Assembly: GCF_002846555.1 (NCBI RefSeq)
Contig: NZ_PJMS01000001.1
Coordinates: 5,105,501-5,169,500 of the forward strand
DNA: 64,000 nucleotides
Direction of reading: 5' to 3'
Origin: Aquimarina sp. MAR_2010_214
Lineage (GTDB): Bacteria > Bacteroidota > Bacteroidia > Flavobacteriales > Flavobacteriaceae
In this document: one piece after another, positions 18,368 through 26,620 of the stretch
Position numbering within the stretch: the stretch's first letter is position 1
Layout: each line of letters opens with the position of its first letter
Position numbers and translations under genes: made by a program
The notes under the pieces: model-generated
What the model was told of the DNA's origin: nothing
Databases searched by the model: none
What the model saw: only the letters and a program-made list of their open reading frames with translations

Positions 18368-19549
18368 ATGAATTATCAAGCTAACGAAAAAGGATATTAC
18401 GGAGATTTTGGAGGAGCATATATTCCCGAAATGCTTTATCCTAATGTCGAAGAATTACGAACTACCTATCTGGATATTATGAACGAACCTTCTTTTAAGG
18501 AAGAGTTTGATCAATTATTAAAAGACTACGTTGGTCGTCCTTCTCCTTTATATTTCGCCAAACGTCTTTCAGAAAAACACAACACCAAAGTATACCTTAA
18601 ACGCGAAGATCTTAACCATACCGGTGCACATAAAGTAAATAATACTATTGGACAAATTCTTGTAGCCAAGCGATTAGGTAAAAACAGGATTATTGCAGAA
18701 ACGGGTGCTGGTCAACATGGAGTGGCTACAGCTACAGTATGTGCACTTATGGGTATCAAATGTATTGTTTATATGGGTGAGATTGACATCAAACGACAAG
18801 CACCTAATGTAGCGCGAATGAAAATGCTTGGCGCCGAGGTAAGACCTGCTAAATCAGGAAGCAAAACTCTTAAAGATGCCACCAACGAAGCTATACGAGA
18901 TTGGATCAATAATCCTGTCGACACACATTATATCATTGGCTCTGCTATAGGACCTCATCCTTACCCTGATATGGTAACACGGTTTCAATCTATAATCTCA
19001 GAAGAAATCAAGTGGCAGTTAAAAGAAAAAGAAGGAAGAGAGCATCCTGATTATGTAGTAGCATGTATTGGTGGTGGTAGTAATGCTGCAGGGACATATT
19101 ATCATTTTTTAGAAGAACCAAGTGTTGGAATTATTGCTGTAGAAGCTGCCGGAAAAGGAGTACATAGTGGCGAGAGTGCAGCTACTTCTCAATTAGGAAA
19201 AGAAGGAATCATTCACGGGTGTAAAACCTTGTTAATGCAAACCCCAGATGGGCAAATTACAGAGCCTTATTCTATTTCTGCAGGACTGGATTACCCAGGT
19301 GTTGGGCCACTACATGCTCACCTATATAAAACTGCACGAGGAGAGTTTTATTCTGTAACCGATGATGATGCCATGGCTGCCGGATTAGAATTATCGCAAT
19401 TAGAAGGAATTATTCCTGCAATAGAATCTTCGCATGCCCTGGCAATTTTTAACGATAAAAAATTCAGACCCGAGGATATTGTAGTGATAAGCTTATCTGG
19501 TAGAGGAGATAAGGATCTCGACACATACATAGGTTATTTTAAATTATAA
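18368..19549 (+). CDS. trpB: Tryptophan synthase beta chain
   Basis: 393 residues from the ATG at 18368 (MNYQANEKGYYGDFGGAYIPEML). An in-frame ATG at 18323 lies inside trpF and would add 15 unconserved residues. The PLP lysine is in HTGAHKVNNTIGQ, the phosphate-binding loop in CIGGGSNAAG, and ETGAGQHGVATA is the family signature. It joins indole from TrpA with serine. Confidence 0.97.
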   Translation: MNYQANEKGYYGDFGGAYIPEMLYPNVEELRTTYLDIMNEPSFKEEFDQLLKDYVGRPSPLYFAKRLSEKHNTKVYLKREDLNHTGAHKVNNTIGQILVAKRLGKNRIIAETGAGQHGVATATVCALMGIKCIVYMGEIDIKRQAPNVARMKMLGAEVRPAKSGSKTLKDATNEAIRDWINNPVDTHYIIGSAIGPHPYPDMVTRFQSIISEEIKWQLKEKEGREHPDYVVACIGGGSNAAGTYYHFLEEPSVGIIAVEAAGKGVHSGESAATSQLGKEGIIHGCKTLLMQTPDGQITEPYSISAGLDYPGVGPLHAHLYKTARGEFYSVTDDDAMAAGLELSQLEGIIPAIESSHALAIFNDKKFRPEDIVVISLSGRGDKDLDTYIGYFKL

Positions 19550-19615
19550 CAATTCAGTAGTAAGCACATTGTAATGAGCACTAATTACCAACTACTCAAT
19601 ACTCAATACTAAAAA

Positions 19616-20377
19616 ATGAACAGAATAAATACAGCATTAGAGCAAGATAAAAAGTTATTATCTATATATTTTACAGCTGGCTATCCTTCACTAAACGATA
19701 CCGTAAAAATCATACAAGACCTAGAAAAAAGTGGTGTAGATATGATCGAAATAGGGTTACCATTTAGTGATCCCTTAGCAGATGGGCCAACCATACAAGA
19801 AAGCTCAACAATCGCACTTAACAACGGAATGACCACTAACATTCTTTTTGAACAACTAAAAGATATTCGTAAATCGGTTAACATCCCTTTAATTATTATG
19901 GGGTATTTTAATCCTATGATGCAGTATGGCATAGAAGCTTTTTGTGCCAAGTGCCAGGAAATTGGTATCGATGGATTGATTATTCCCGATCTTCCGGTTA
20001 ATGAATATCACGAGCATTATCAAGAAACCTTCGAAAAACATGGATTAATCAATGTATTTTTAATCACTCCGCAAACCTCGGATGAGCGAATTCGATTCAT
20101 TGATAGTGTCTCTAGCGGATTTATTTATATGGTCAGCTCGGCTAGTACTACAGGAGCCAAAAACACTTTTGGAGATGTGCAGCAACAGTATTTTAACCGT
20201 ATTAAAGCTTTACAACTCAACAACCCACAAATAGTAGGTTTTGGAATCAGTAATGCAGAAACTTTTACGCAGGCTACAACTACGACCAAAGGCGCCATAA
20301 TTGGTTCTGCTTTTATCAAACACCTTACTAATGAAGGGGTAGGCACTATTGACAAGTTTGTTGGAAGCATTAGATAA
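19616..20377 (+). CDS. trpA: Tryptophan synthase alpha chain
   Basis: 253 residues, TIM barrel. Catalytic Glu and Asp are in MIEIGLPFSDPLADGPTIQ; IIMGYFNPMMQYG, GLIIPDLPVNE and the phosphate site GFGISN are all present. It cleaves indole-glycerol phosphate and passes indole to TrpB. Last gene of the operon, 66 nt after trpB and before a strong hairpin. Confidence 0.97.
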   Translation: MNRINTALEQDKKLLSIYFTAGYPSLNDTVKIIQDLEKSGVDMIEIGLPFSDPLADGPTIQESSTIALNNGMTTNILFEQLKDIRKSVNIPLIIMGYFNPMMQYGIEAFCAKCQEIGIDGLIIPDLPVNEYHEHYQETFEKHGLINVFLITPQTSDERIRFIDSVSSGFIYMVSSASTTGAKNTFGDVQQQYFNRIKALQLNNPQIVGFGISNAETFTQATTTTKGAIIGSAFIKHLTNEGVGTIDKFVGSIR

Positions 20378-20390
20378 TTATATAGTATGC

Positions 20391-20432
20391 ATGAAACTGT
20401 CAAACAAAAATATTTTTGTTTGATAGTTTCAT
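20391..20432. terminator. Bidirectional terminator after trpA
   Basis: Long near-perfect hairpin: ATGAAACT, one mismatch, TCAAACAAAAATA / TTTTTGTTTGA, one mismatch, AGTTTCAT. It lies between the convergent trpA and M43-protease genes. Confidence 0.8.
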
Positions 20433-20446
20433 AATTTCACTTCGTT

Positions 20447-21373
20447 TTACTTATTCTTAAGATATAACGCTCTTCTGGCACCTCCTTCATTAAACAATGC
20501 TCGCATTCTTTCTTTCTGGCCATTGGTAAACATAAACATGGTATCATCATCAACACGATCCATAAAATTCATAAACATCTCATTAGTATCACAAGATCTT
20601 TTAGGGTAAATCGGTTTTCCTAAATTTTGGTTTTTTTGATTAGGAGTATCCGCTACTTCATCTCCAACCTCACAACTACCATCTTTACCGTATATATGTT
20701 TTAAGTTCAACCAATGCCCTATTTCATGAGTAGCCGTTCGTCCTAATTCATATCCTGCTTCTAATGGAGGTAATGTACCAAATACTCTAGGATCTATAAC
20801 TACGGCATCTATTCTTGGGTCTGCTCCAGGAAAATATGCATATCCTCCCAAGCCTAATCTTCCCCATCTATCAAACATGTCTGCAATATAGATATTTAGA
20901 TACCTATCACTAGGCCAGATATCCTGTCCTCCTTTATTGTCAAAAAAAAGTTTGTATTCTTCTATAGGCAACTCACCCGTTAAATCATTTCCAGAAAAAC
21001 CCGATATATCCGCTTCCGTTCTAATAATTCCTGTAGTCGGTTTTCCATCTGGATCTGTAGTTGCCAAATAAAACTCTATACCAACATCAGCAACCAAACT
21101 TATAAACTCATCTGGTGTTTTTATATGATCTTCATTTTTTTTCCTATAATCCTTATTGAGTACATCGATTTGAGATTGTATTTTTTCATCACTAATAACA
21201 AATGGTCGTGATGGTGGGTTGATCACATGTATAACTACTGGGATTTTAATAATTTCGTCTGATGGAACAATAACCTCTTCGGGCATTTCACTTAAGTTAT
21301 TTTCATCATCACTACAAGAATAAAAAAATAGCATCAATACAATTGTTGCTATACTAGGTATTTTTTTTATCAT
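20447..21373 (-). CDS. M43-family (pappalysin/cytophagalysin-like) zinc metalloprotease, lipoprotein
   Basis: 308 residues. Type II signal peptide with the Cys in FYSCSDD. The mature part shows VVIHVINPP and the segment IQSQIDVLNKDYRKKN common before M43 domains, then the zinc site HEIGHWLNLKHIYG (HExxHxxxxxH) with ADTP and the met-turn region MNFMDRVDDD. M43 enzymes are secreted endopeptidases; here it is probably a surface-anchored protease. Monocistronic by position. Confidence 0.92.
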   Translation of the reverse strand: MIKKIPSIATIVLMLFFYSCSDDENNLSEMPEEVIVPSDEIIKIPVVIHVINPPSRPFVISDEKIQSQIDVLNKDYRKKNEDHIKTPDEFISLVADVGIEFYLATTDPDGKPTTGIIRTEADISGFSGNDLTGELPIEEYKLFFDNKGGQDIWPSDRYLNIYIADMFDRWGRLGLGGYAYFPGADPRIDAVVIDPRVFGTLPPLEAGYELGRTATHEIGHWLNLKHIYGKDGSCEVGDEVADTPNQKNQNLGKPIYPKRSCDTNEMFMNFMDRVDDDTMFMFTNGQKERMRALFNEGGARRALYLKNK

Positions 21374-21775
21374 ACAACTATTTATTATTATTATTATTAT
21401 GTATTATGTATTATAGATTTGATGAACATCTGATAAATAGGTTGCGTATCAAATCATGTTTTTAAGTAAACTTTAAGAGGTATTACCGTACAGTCTAGAC
21501 ACAAAATTACTTATAATGCACTACAGCAAACTGCTCGCTGATCCCAAAGTTTTGCCAAATATTACAAGTATATTCCCGATATATATTGTGTATTTATAAT
21601 TAGCTCTACTCCTAACTTTATACCATTTTAACTTTCTAATGACGTATTAAATAGTTTCTTTTTTATCTTTAGGTTAATTAGAAAAAGGCAACCAAATGAT
21701 TACTTTTTAAATTTTGGTTTTTTAAAGATTCGTTGTTTATTACCAAATGATATATCCGATCAATTTTATTCAATT
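21374..21775. other. 402-nt spacer with an ATT microsatellite
   Basis: Between divergent genes. Just upstream of the protease gene (21381-21416) there is an (ATT)n tract followed by GTATTATGTATTATAG repeats, which could vary in length by slippage and alter promoter spacing. No further gene or RNA could be recognised in the rest. Confidence 0.4.
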
Positions 21776-22387
21776 ATGAGTGTGACTTCTATATTTGCTA
21801 TTATTTTTATAGTACCCTTTTCGTTTTTATATTCAAAAAATCAAGAAAGGTCTAATTATAAAAATGTATACTGTACCGCCTATACCTCACAAACATCTGA
21901 TCTACAAGATAGCCTACCTTGGCCAGACACATCAAAATGGAAGGCTCATGTTTTTAAAATGAGCGGACATTCTTTTTCTATAAAACTACCAGGTCATATT
22001 AAGCTAACCACTATCGAAAATGATATTGTAGTGATCCTACCTAGAAGAAATACTAAAAAAATCGACTATAGGATATCTCTAGGAAAATGGGAAGATTTAG
22101 ATATGAAAGAAGAACGGTCTTGGTTAGAAGGTTCCTCTAACCGAAAGGATCTTGTATGGCTAATCGATGAAGAAAATATTGCATATTATACAGGAATAGA
22201 TCTTACCATTGCCAAACCCCATCAAACTACACATTCTTTTTATTGTAAAAAACGAGTCGGAGCATTTACATTCTTCATGAATATAGATGGCATAAGAGTC
22301 TATACTATTCGCGACATGTATTCTTTAACCCAAGAAGGTTGTTTACTATTTATTTCTGCATTTAAAACTATCAAAAACATACACTAA
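21776..22387 (+). CDS. Uncharacterised exported or anchored protein
   Basis: 203 residues. The N-terminal segment SIFAIIFIVPFSFLYS is hydrophobic and fits a signal peptide or anchor. The remainder is a soluble domain without recognisable motif: a middle part HSFSIKLPGHIKLTTIENDIVVILPRR and a C-terminal part with FYCKKRVGAFTFFMN. No family recognised. The next gene starts 126 nt downstream on the same strand. Confidence 0.65.
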   Translation: MSVTSIFAIIFIVPFSFLYSKNQERSNYKNVYCTAYTSQTSDLQDSLPWPDTSKWKAHVFKMSGHSFSIKLPGHIKLTTIENDIVVILPRRNTKKIDYRISLGKWEDLDMKEERSWLEGSSNRKDLVWLIDEENIAYYTGIDLTIAKPHQTTHSFYCKKRVGAFTFFMNIDGIRVYTIRDMYSLTQEGCLLFISAFKTIKNIH

Positions 22388-22513
22388 TCTCCTTACTATA
22401 GTACAGATATTATCAATGACTTAATAAAAAATATCTGGTGATTTTGTATCTTTCTGTAATAAAACATATCATACTACGTGATATTATTTTTTTATGCTAA
22501 TAATTTCTAATTT

Positions 22514-23107
22514 ATGCTTCCCAAAAAACGGATTCTTTCTTTATTTCTTTTCATCCTTTTTGTTCAATTTAGTTTTGGGCAAAATGATTTTAAAATTCAA
22601 TTATCTGATGCTGCTTTAGCATTAACTAAAAACAAAGTAACATATGACCCTTCCTATTTCTCTATTGACTACCCAAATGGTGATGTCCCTAGTGATAAAG
22701 GTGTATGTACAGATGTAGTGATTAGGGCCTATAGAATATTAGATATTGATTTACAAAAAGAAGTACATGAAGATATGTACGCCAATTTTGAACTATATCC
22801 CAAAAACTGGAGATTGTCTAAAACCGATAAAAACATTGACCATAGAAGGGTTCCTAATTTAATGAAGTTTTTTTCTAGATTTGGAAAAACAAAACCAATA
22901 ACTAACGATTCAAAAGACTATATACCTGGTGATATTGTATGTTGGAATCTGGGAAGAGGGCTCACACATATTGGTTTGGTCGTGAATAAAAAAACTAGCG
23001 ATCAACAGCGATATTTAATAGTTCATAATATTGGTGGCGGACAAGTATTGGCAGATTGTTTGTTTGATTATAAAATTATTGGCCACTATCAATATAAAAA
23101 ACGATAG
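22514..23107 (+). CDS. DUF1287-family exported protein
   Basis: 197 residues with a signal peptide (SLFLFILFVQFSFGQ). The body matches DUF1287: YPNGDVPSDKGVCTDVVIRAYR, VHEDMYANFELYPKNW, NIDHRRVPNLMKFFSRFG, PGDIVCWNLGRGLTHIGLV. The Cys in GVCTDV and the His in THIGLV sit like a papain/NlpC-type pair, so a cell-wall or peptide hydrolase role has been proposed for the family. Actual substrate unknown. Confidence 0.85.
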   Translation: MLPKKRILSLFLFILFVQFSFGQNDFKIQLSDAALALTKNKVTYDPSYFSIDYPNGDVPSDKGVCTDVVIRAYRILDIDLQKEVHEDMYANFELYPKNWRLSKTDKNIDHRRVPNLMKFFSRFGKTKPITNDSKDYIPGDIVCWNLGRGLTHIGLVVNKKTSDQQRYLIVHNIGGGQVLADCLFDYKIIGHYQYKKR

Positions 23108-23169
23108 TACTTTTTTAATTCTTAGTGATAAGAGTTTTAAAAATTTATCTACCAGGTTCATCTCAGTAT

Positions 23170-24096
23170 TTATTCATACACTCCTATTAAGAGTGCATGG
23201 TCTGATATGTTATGATATTCTTTTTTTAGAAAAATCGGTTTAATCTTTTTAGTACTCCAGATTTGATCTATTTCAAATAGAGGGATCCCATAAGGCCATG
23301 TTGCAGTAAATCCCTTAGAAACTGAATGAAAACTATTCAGTTCATTTTTATAATTACCAAAATGTACACTTTCATAAGGAGTATTAAAATCCCCTACAAT
23401 AAAAGACGGGTCTTTTTTTATAGTGAATTCATAAATAGTATGTAATGCCGATTTTCTATATGTAAAAGGTACTGCATTAACGTCTGCAATAAGTATTGAT
23501 TTTTTTTGATTGGCAAGAGTAACAGTTATATGGTTAAATTTAAAACTCTCGTCTTTACAATGATACTCAATGTCATTTATTTTTCCTTTCACTGCGATTA
23601 CCATCCCTCCTTGCAATTTTTGTATACTATAAGATATAAATGTATTTTTAAATCGTATTACATCTTTATCAGTCAACTCTTCGGCTTCTACTAGTGCTAT
23701 AAAAGACGGTTTTTGTTCCTTTACTTTTTTGATAATAATATTAATTGCTGGTTCTCCTTTTCTTGCGATATTCCAAAATAATATACTCTTACTACTGTCA
23801 GAAAATTCTAGTGGCGATTGCACTTTATAATAAACAGTAAACCAATACATAAATAAGCATAATAAGCATCCTACTAAGGAATAAAATATTTTTTTCATTT
23901 TAAAAAACACTATGCATAGTATTAAATTTCCAATGAGTAGAAATAATACAGGGCATGCATAATATATAATGTTAATAGGATACACACTATCCTTAATAAG
24001 GAAATGAATAAAAATAAATATGCTATAAAGTATAAGAAGAAGCTTTCTTTTCGAAATACTATAACTTCGTTTCAATATTTTTCGAAATGAATTCAT
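23170..24096 (-). CDS. Membrane-anchored endonuclease/exonuclease/phosphatase (EEP) family protein
   Basis: 308 residues. Three hydrophobic segments occupy about residues 18-95. The EEP catalytic domain follows: SILFWNIARKGEP, PSFIALVEAEELTD (the metal-binding Glu), FIVGDFNTPYES (GDFN) and the terminal SDHALLIGVYE (SDH). The family includes nucleases, sphingomyelinases and phosphodiesterases; the N-terminal membrane module is typical of Bacteroidetes members annotated only to family level. The substrate is not predictable. Confidence 0.88.
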   Translation of the reverse strand: MNSFRKILKRSYSISKRKLLLILYSIFIFIHFLIKDSVYPINIIYYACPVLFLLIGNLILCIVFFKMKKIFYSLVGCLLCLFMYWFTVYYKVQSPLEFSDSSKSILFWNIARKGEPAINIIIKKVKEQKPSFIALVEAEELTDKDVIRFKNTFISYSIQKLQGGMVIAVKGKINDIEYHCKDESFKFNHITVTLANQKKSILIADVNAVPFTYRKSALHTIYEFTIKKDPSFIVGDFNTPYESVHFGNYKNELNSFHSVSKGFTATWPYGIPLFEIDQIWSTKKIKPIFLKKEYHNISDHALLIGVYE

Positions 24097-24101
24097 CCTG
24101 A

Positions 24102-24193
24102 CTTTTTTGATTCGACCGAAAATAGTTTTTTTTACTGAAATCGTTTAACCTTTTTTGATTGAAGTGAAAATAGTTAAACCATTTCAATCAAAA
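24102..24193. repeat. Direct repeat and hairpin upstream of bTHX
   Basis: Two 26-bp direct repeats (24102-24127 and 24150-24175; core GAAAATAGTT, about 22 of 26 identical) and a perfect 11-bp inverted repeat, TTTTGATTGAA / TTCAATCAAAA (24153-24163 and 24183-24193). They lie between the divergent EEP gene and bTHX and could be an operator or a remnant of a small repeat. The rest of the 226-nt spacer is AT-rich without recognisable content. Confidence 0.4.
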
Positions 24194-24322
24194 ACAATAC
24201 TATCTCTGACTTATACCTGATACAAAACAGCTCTAAAAAAAATATTATTTTTCATTTTTCATTTCTAAATCCTTACATTAGTAATTCACACCTAATCAAT
24301 TATTTAATATAAAATCTAATAT

Positions 24323-24610
24323 ATGGGTAAAGGAGATAAAAAAACACGTCGTGGTAAAATCGGTATTGGTTCTTATGGAAAACTAAGACGTCGTAAAAAA
24401 TTAACCGCTATAGTAGAAACAAAAAAACCTAAATCAACCCCAAAACCTAAAGCAGTGGCTAAAACTGAGCCAGCACCAAAAACTGAAGCAACGCCGAAAG
24501 CTGAGGCAAAAACAAAGACTGAAGCAAAAACAAAAACTGAGGCAACACCTAAAGCTAAACCTGCTGCAAAAAAGACTACAAAAAAGAAAACCGAAGAGGA
24601 ATCTGAATAA
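24323..24610 (+). CDS. Small ribosomal subunit protein bTHX with long Lys/Ala-rich tail
   Basis: 95 residues. The first 27 (starting MGKGDKKTRRGKIGIGSYGK) are the Thx/bTHX ribosomal peptide, which binds the head of the 30S subunit. The remaining two thirds is a low-complexity tail of repeated KTEA, PKAEA and KTKTEA blocks, positively charged and probably disordered. Flavobacterial bTHX proteins often carry such tails; this one is several times longer than the conserved part. Confidence 0.88.
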   Translation: MGKGDKKTRRGKIGIGSYGKLRRRKKLTAIVETKKPKSTPKPKAVAKTEPAPKTEATPKAEAKTKTEAKTKTEATPKAKPAAKKTTKKKTEEESE

Positions 24611-24613
24611 GTT

Positions 24614-25267
24614 TTAAAAATATTTTTGATACTGCATCACCCTAAAATCAATAGTATTGAATTTAGGGTTTGCTTTTTTTAATGCCTTATATTCCTGCAA
24701 GCTTCCTATAGATCGATTAGCAGCCCCCGAAGGTGCAGTAAGAGAAACTGTATTGATTATTCTTTCTCCTAAACTAAACCGATGTATTCTGGGGATATCG
24801 TTTGACACTAATTCTAATTTCATATCATATTCCTTTAGATGTTTTCTAAAAAAATATTCTGGCCCATTTTTACTATTACCGCCAGTAAATAATACTGTTT
24901 TTATTTTGGGATATTGTTTCAAATACGATATCACATCTCTAAGCATACTATTTTGCATCCCCAAGTCTGATGCATCGATCTTTTCTCGTTCGCAACTATG
25001 CACGATATCACAAACTCCTATTCCTCTAGAGATTAAGAAATTCTTTCTTTGATCTATTGCTTTTTGAGTGGTCTCAAACTTTAAGTCTAAATCAAATATT
25101 CTACTCAAAACAGGCCATAACAAACCGCTTATACTTCCATAACAGAAATCGACATCTCCTTTCTTTAATTCTTTTGTAGTAAATCTGGGCGGAGGCAATG
25201 TTCCTACAATAAGTTTTGTGGCTCCTTTCGGGAAAAATGGTTCGTATGGATGAATATGTAAAAACAA
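24614..25267 (-). CDS. Uracil-DNA glycosylase superfamily protein
   Basis: 217 residues, no signal peptide. KLIVGTLPPPRF near the N-terminus resembles motif 1 of the UDG fold, and NTVSLTAPSGAANRSIG near the C-terminus resembles motif 2 (xSPSxxN type). Proteins of this kind are annotated as UDG-family, with mismatch or alkyl-base specificity unknown. It is convergent with bTHX, with only 3 nt between the stops. Confidence 0.7.
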   Translation of the reverse strand: MFLHIHPYEPFFPKGATKLIVGTLPPPRFTTKELKKGDVDFCYGSISGLLWPVLSRIFDLDLKFETTQKAIDQRKNFLISRGIGVCDIVHSCEREKIDASDLGMQNSMLRDVISYLKQYPKIKTVLFTGGNSKNGPEYFFRKHLKEYDMKLELVSNDIPRIHRFSLGERIINTVSLTAPSGAANRSIGSLQEYKALKKANPKFNTIDFRVMQYQKYF

Positions 25268-25377
25268 ATGAATTGTGAATTAATGGATTACGAAGGTAAC
25301 AGTATTATTTAAAAAAGTAACAGAAGTTGTTTTATACCTTTTTAACTAAGAAAATGCACTAATATTGAAAAAGTGTG

Positions 25378-25598
25378 TTCTCCATTCAAAAAACAACTAT
25401 CTACGGTAAGAAAATATACACTTACGTTCAACAAATACTCTTCTACATTAAAAAAACATTTCCCTACATTCAAAAAATGATCATCCACATCAAAAAAATG
25501 TACACTTACATTCAACAAACAAGCATCTACATTAAGGAAATATGCATTTAGGTTTAACAAATAACCATTTACATATAGAAAATCACCTGCTATGCTGT
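25378..25598. repeat. Degenerate 21-bp tandem repeat with phased A-tracts
   Basis: About ten units of 21 bp, each with a CTACATTNAAAAA-like core, so an A-run returns every two helical turns. On the minus strand this reads as heptads such as YLLNVSV / HFLNVGK / CFFNVEE, which makes an open frame of 96 codons. There is no other sign of a gene, so I treat the frame as a by-product. Phased A-tracts bend DNA; the array lies about 110 bp upstream of the next plus-strand gene. Confidence 0.7.
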
Positions 25599-25709
25599 CA
25601 AAATAAAAAATCAAGGGGTAACATAATACCAACTTGGTAAATATACTAAGAACATATGCTCAAATAAATTGTAGCATACAAATTAGTATACACTTAAAAC
25701 CCAATTTTT

Positions 25710-26354
25710 ATGGATCAAAGACAGATCAATCGATTAGAAATGTACCAAGCAGTACAAACCTTTATGGATACCAATACCAATATATGGAATAGCGTACCCA
25801 TATTAGTAACTTTTAAAAACGAGTTAGATGAGTTATTGGTACAAATCAATGAAAACAAAGATACTCAGGAAGCCTCCAGGGTATATCTAGGTAGTAATAA
25901 AACTACTCAAAAACGGTTTGTGTCAGAAAAAGGAGATATTCTTAATGACGCACTAGAGGCCTATGCTGCTATAGAAAGTAATGCAGTATTAGAACAAAAA
26001 GCAGCAAAAAGTTTTACTGATCTATATAGTCTGCGTAATCAGGATTTTGTAACTGTAGTTACAGAAACCATCTCATTATTAGATCAAAACATAACACCTC
26101 TTGGTGATTATGGAGTAACTCAGGATCAAATCACAGACCTAAAAAATAGTTTTGATAGTTTTTTGGTACTTAACGGTGAGCCCAGACAATATCGTATTGC
26201 TCAAAAACAAGCAACAGCTACGCTATCTGATCTTTTTGATCAAACCTCGACCTTGCTTAATAGCAAAATTGATAAAGTGATGAAACGGTTTAAACGCGCT
26301 AATACCACTTTTTATAATGGATACCTAGCAGCACGTATTATCGTAGGAAACTAA
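25710..26354 (+). CDS. Uncharacterised cytosolic helical protein
   Basis: 214 residues, no signal peptide, predicted mostly helical: MDQRQINRLEMYQAVQTFMDTN, several Glu/Lys/Leu-rich helices and a C-terminal FKRANTTFYNGYLAARIIVG. I do not recognise a characterised family. Monocistronic, with a terminator behind and the 21-bp repeat array in front. Confidence 0.7.
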   Translation: MDQRQINRLEMYQAVQTFMDTNTNIWNSVPILVTFKNELDELLVQINENKDTQEASRVYLGSNKTTQKRFVSEKGDILNDALEAYAAIESNAVLEQKAAKSFTDLYSLRNQDFVTVVTETISLLDQNITPLGDYGVTQDQITDLKNSFDSFLVLNGEPRQYRIAQKQATATLSDLFDQTSTLLNSKIDKVMKRFKRANTTFYNGYLAARIIVGN

Positions 26355-26380
26355 GTGAATATAGTAATACTTGTTCTTAA

Positions 26381-26414
26381 AATAGAGTAGAAATCGGTCT
26401 ACTCTATTTTTTTT
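26381..26414 (+). terminator. Rho-independent terminator
   Basis: Perfect 11-bp stem AATAGAGTAGA / TCTACTCTATT with a 6-nt loop and a T-tract. It ends the preceding gene and isolates the RHS locus. Confidence 0.88.
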
Positions 26415-26490
26415 ATGATTTAGAATTCATCTTATCTTTTACTACTACTTCATTCTTCACTTCTTATTTAAAAAAAACTTTTATTTTTTT

Positions 26491-26530
26491 TCTCAGTCCC
26501 GAAAAATGAAACTGAGATGATTTAATATTG
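26491..26530 (+). promoter_or_regulatory. Possible RHS-locus promoter with inverted repeat
   Basis: Inverted repeat TCTCAGT / ACTGAGA (26491-26497, 26511-26517) followed by TAATATTG (26523-26530), one mismatch from the TAnnTTTG -7 consensus and about 90 nt upstream of the first RHS gene. An operator upstream of the -7 box is suggested, but only one motif of each is seen. Confidence 0.35.
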
Positions 26531-26620
26531 CAGTAGGGAAACAAATTACATCATTTCAAAAGCCTAAAAAATCTTTGATTTGATGAATGAAAAATTATAT
26601 CAATTACAAAATTATTATTT

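Noticed and set aside
25342..25632. Minus-strand frame of 96 codons with heptad-like repeats
   Set aside because: It is generated by the 21-bp tandem repeat (a multiple of three without stops); no start signal or homology.
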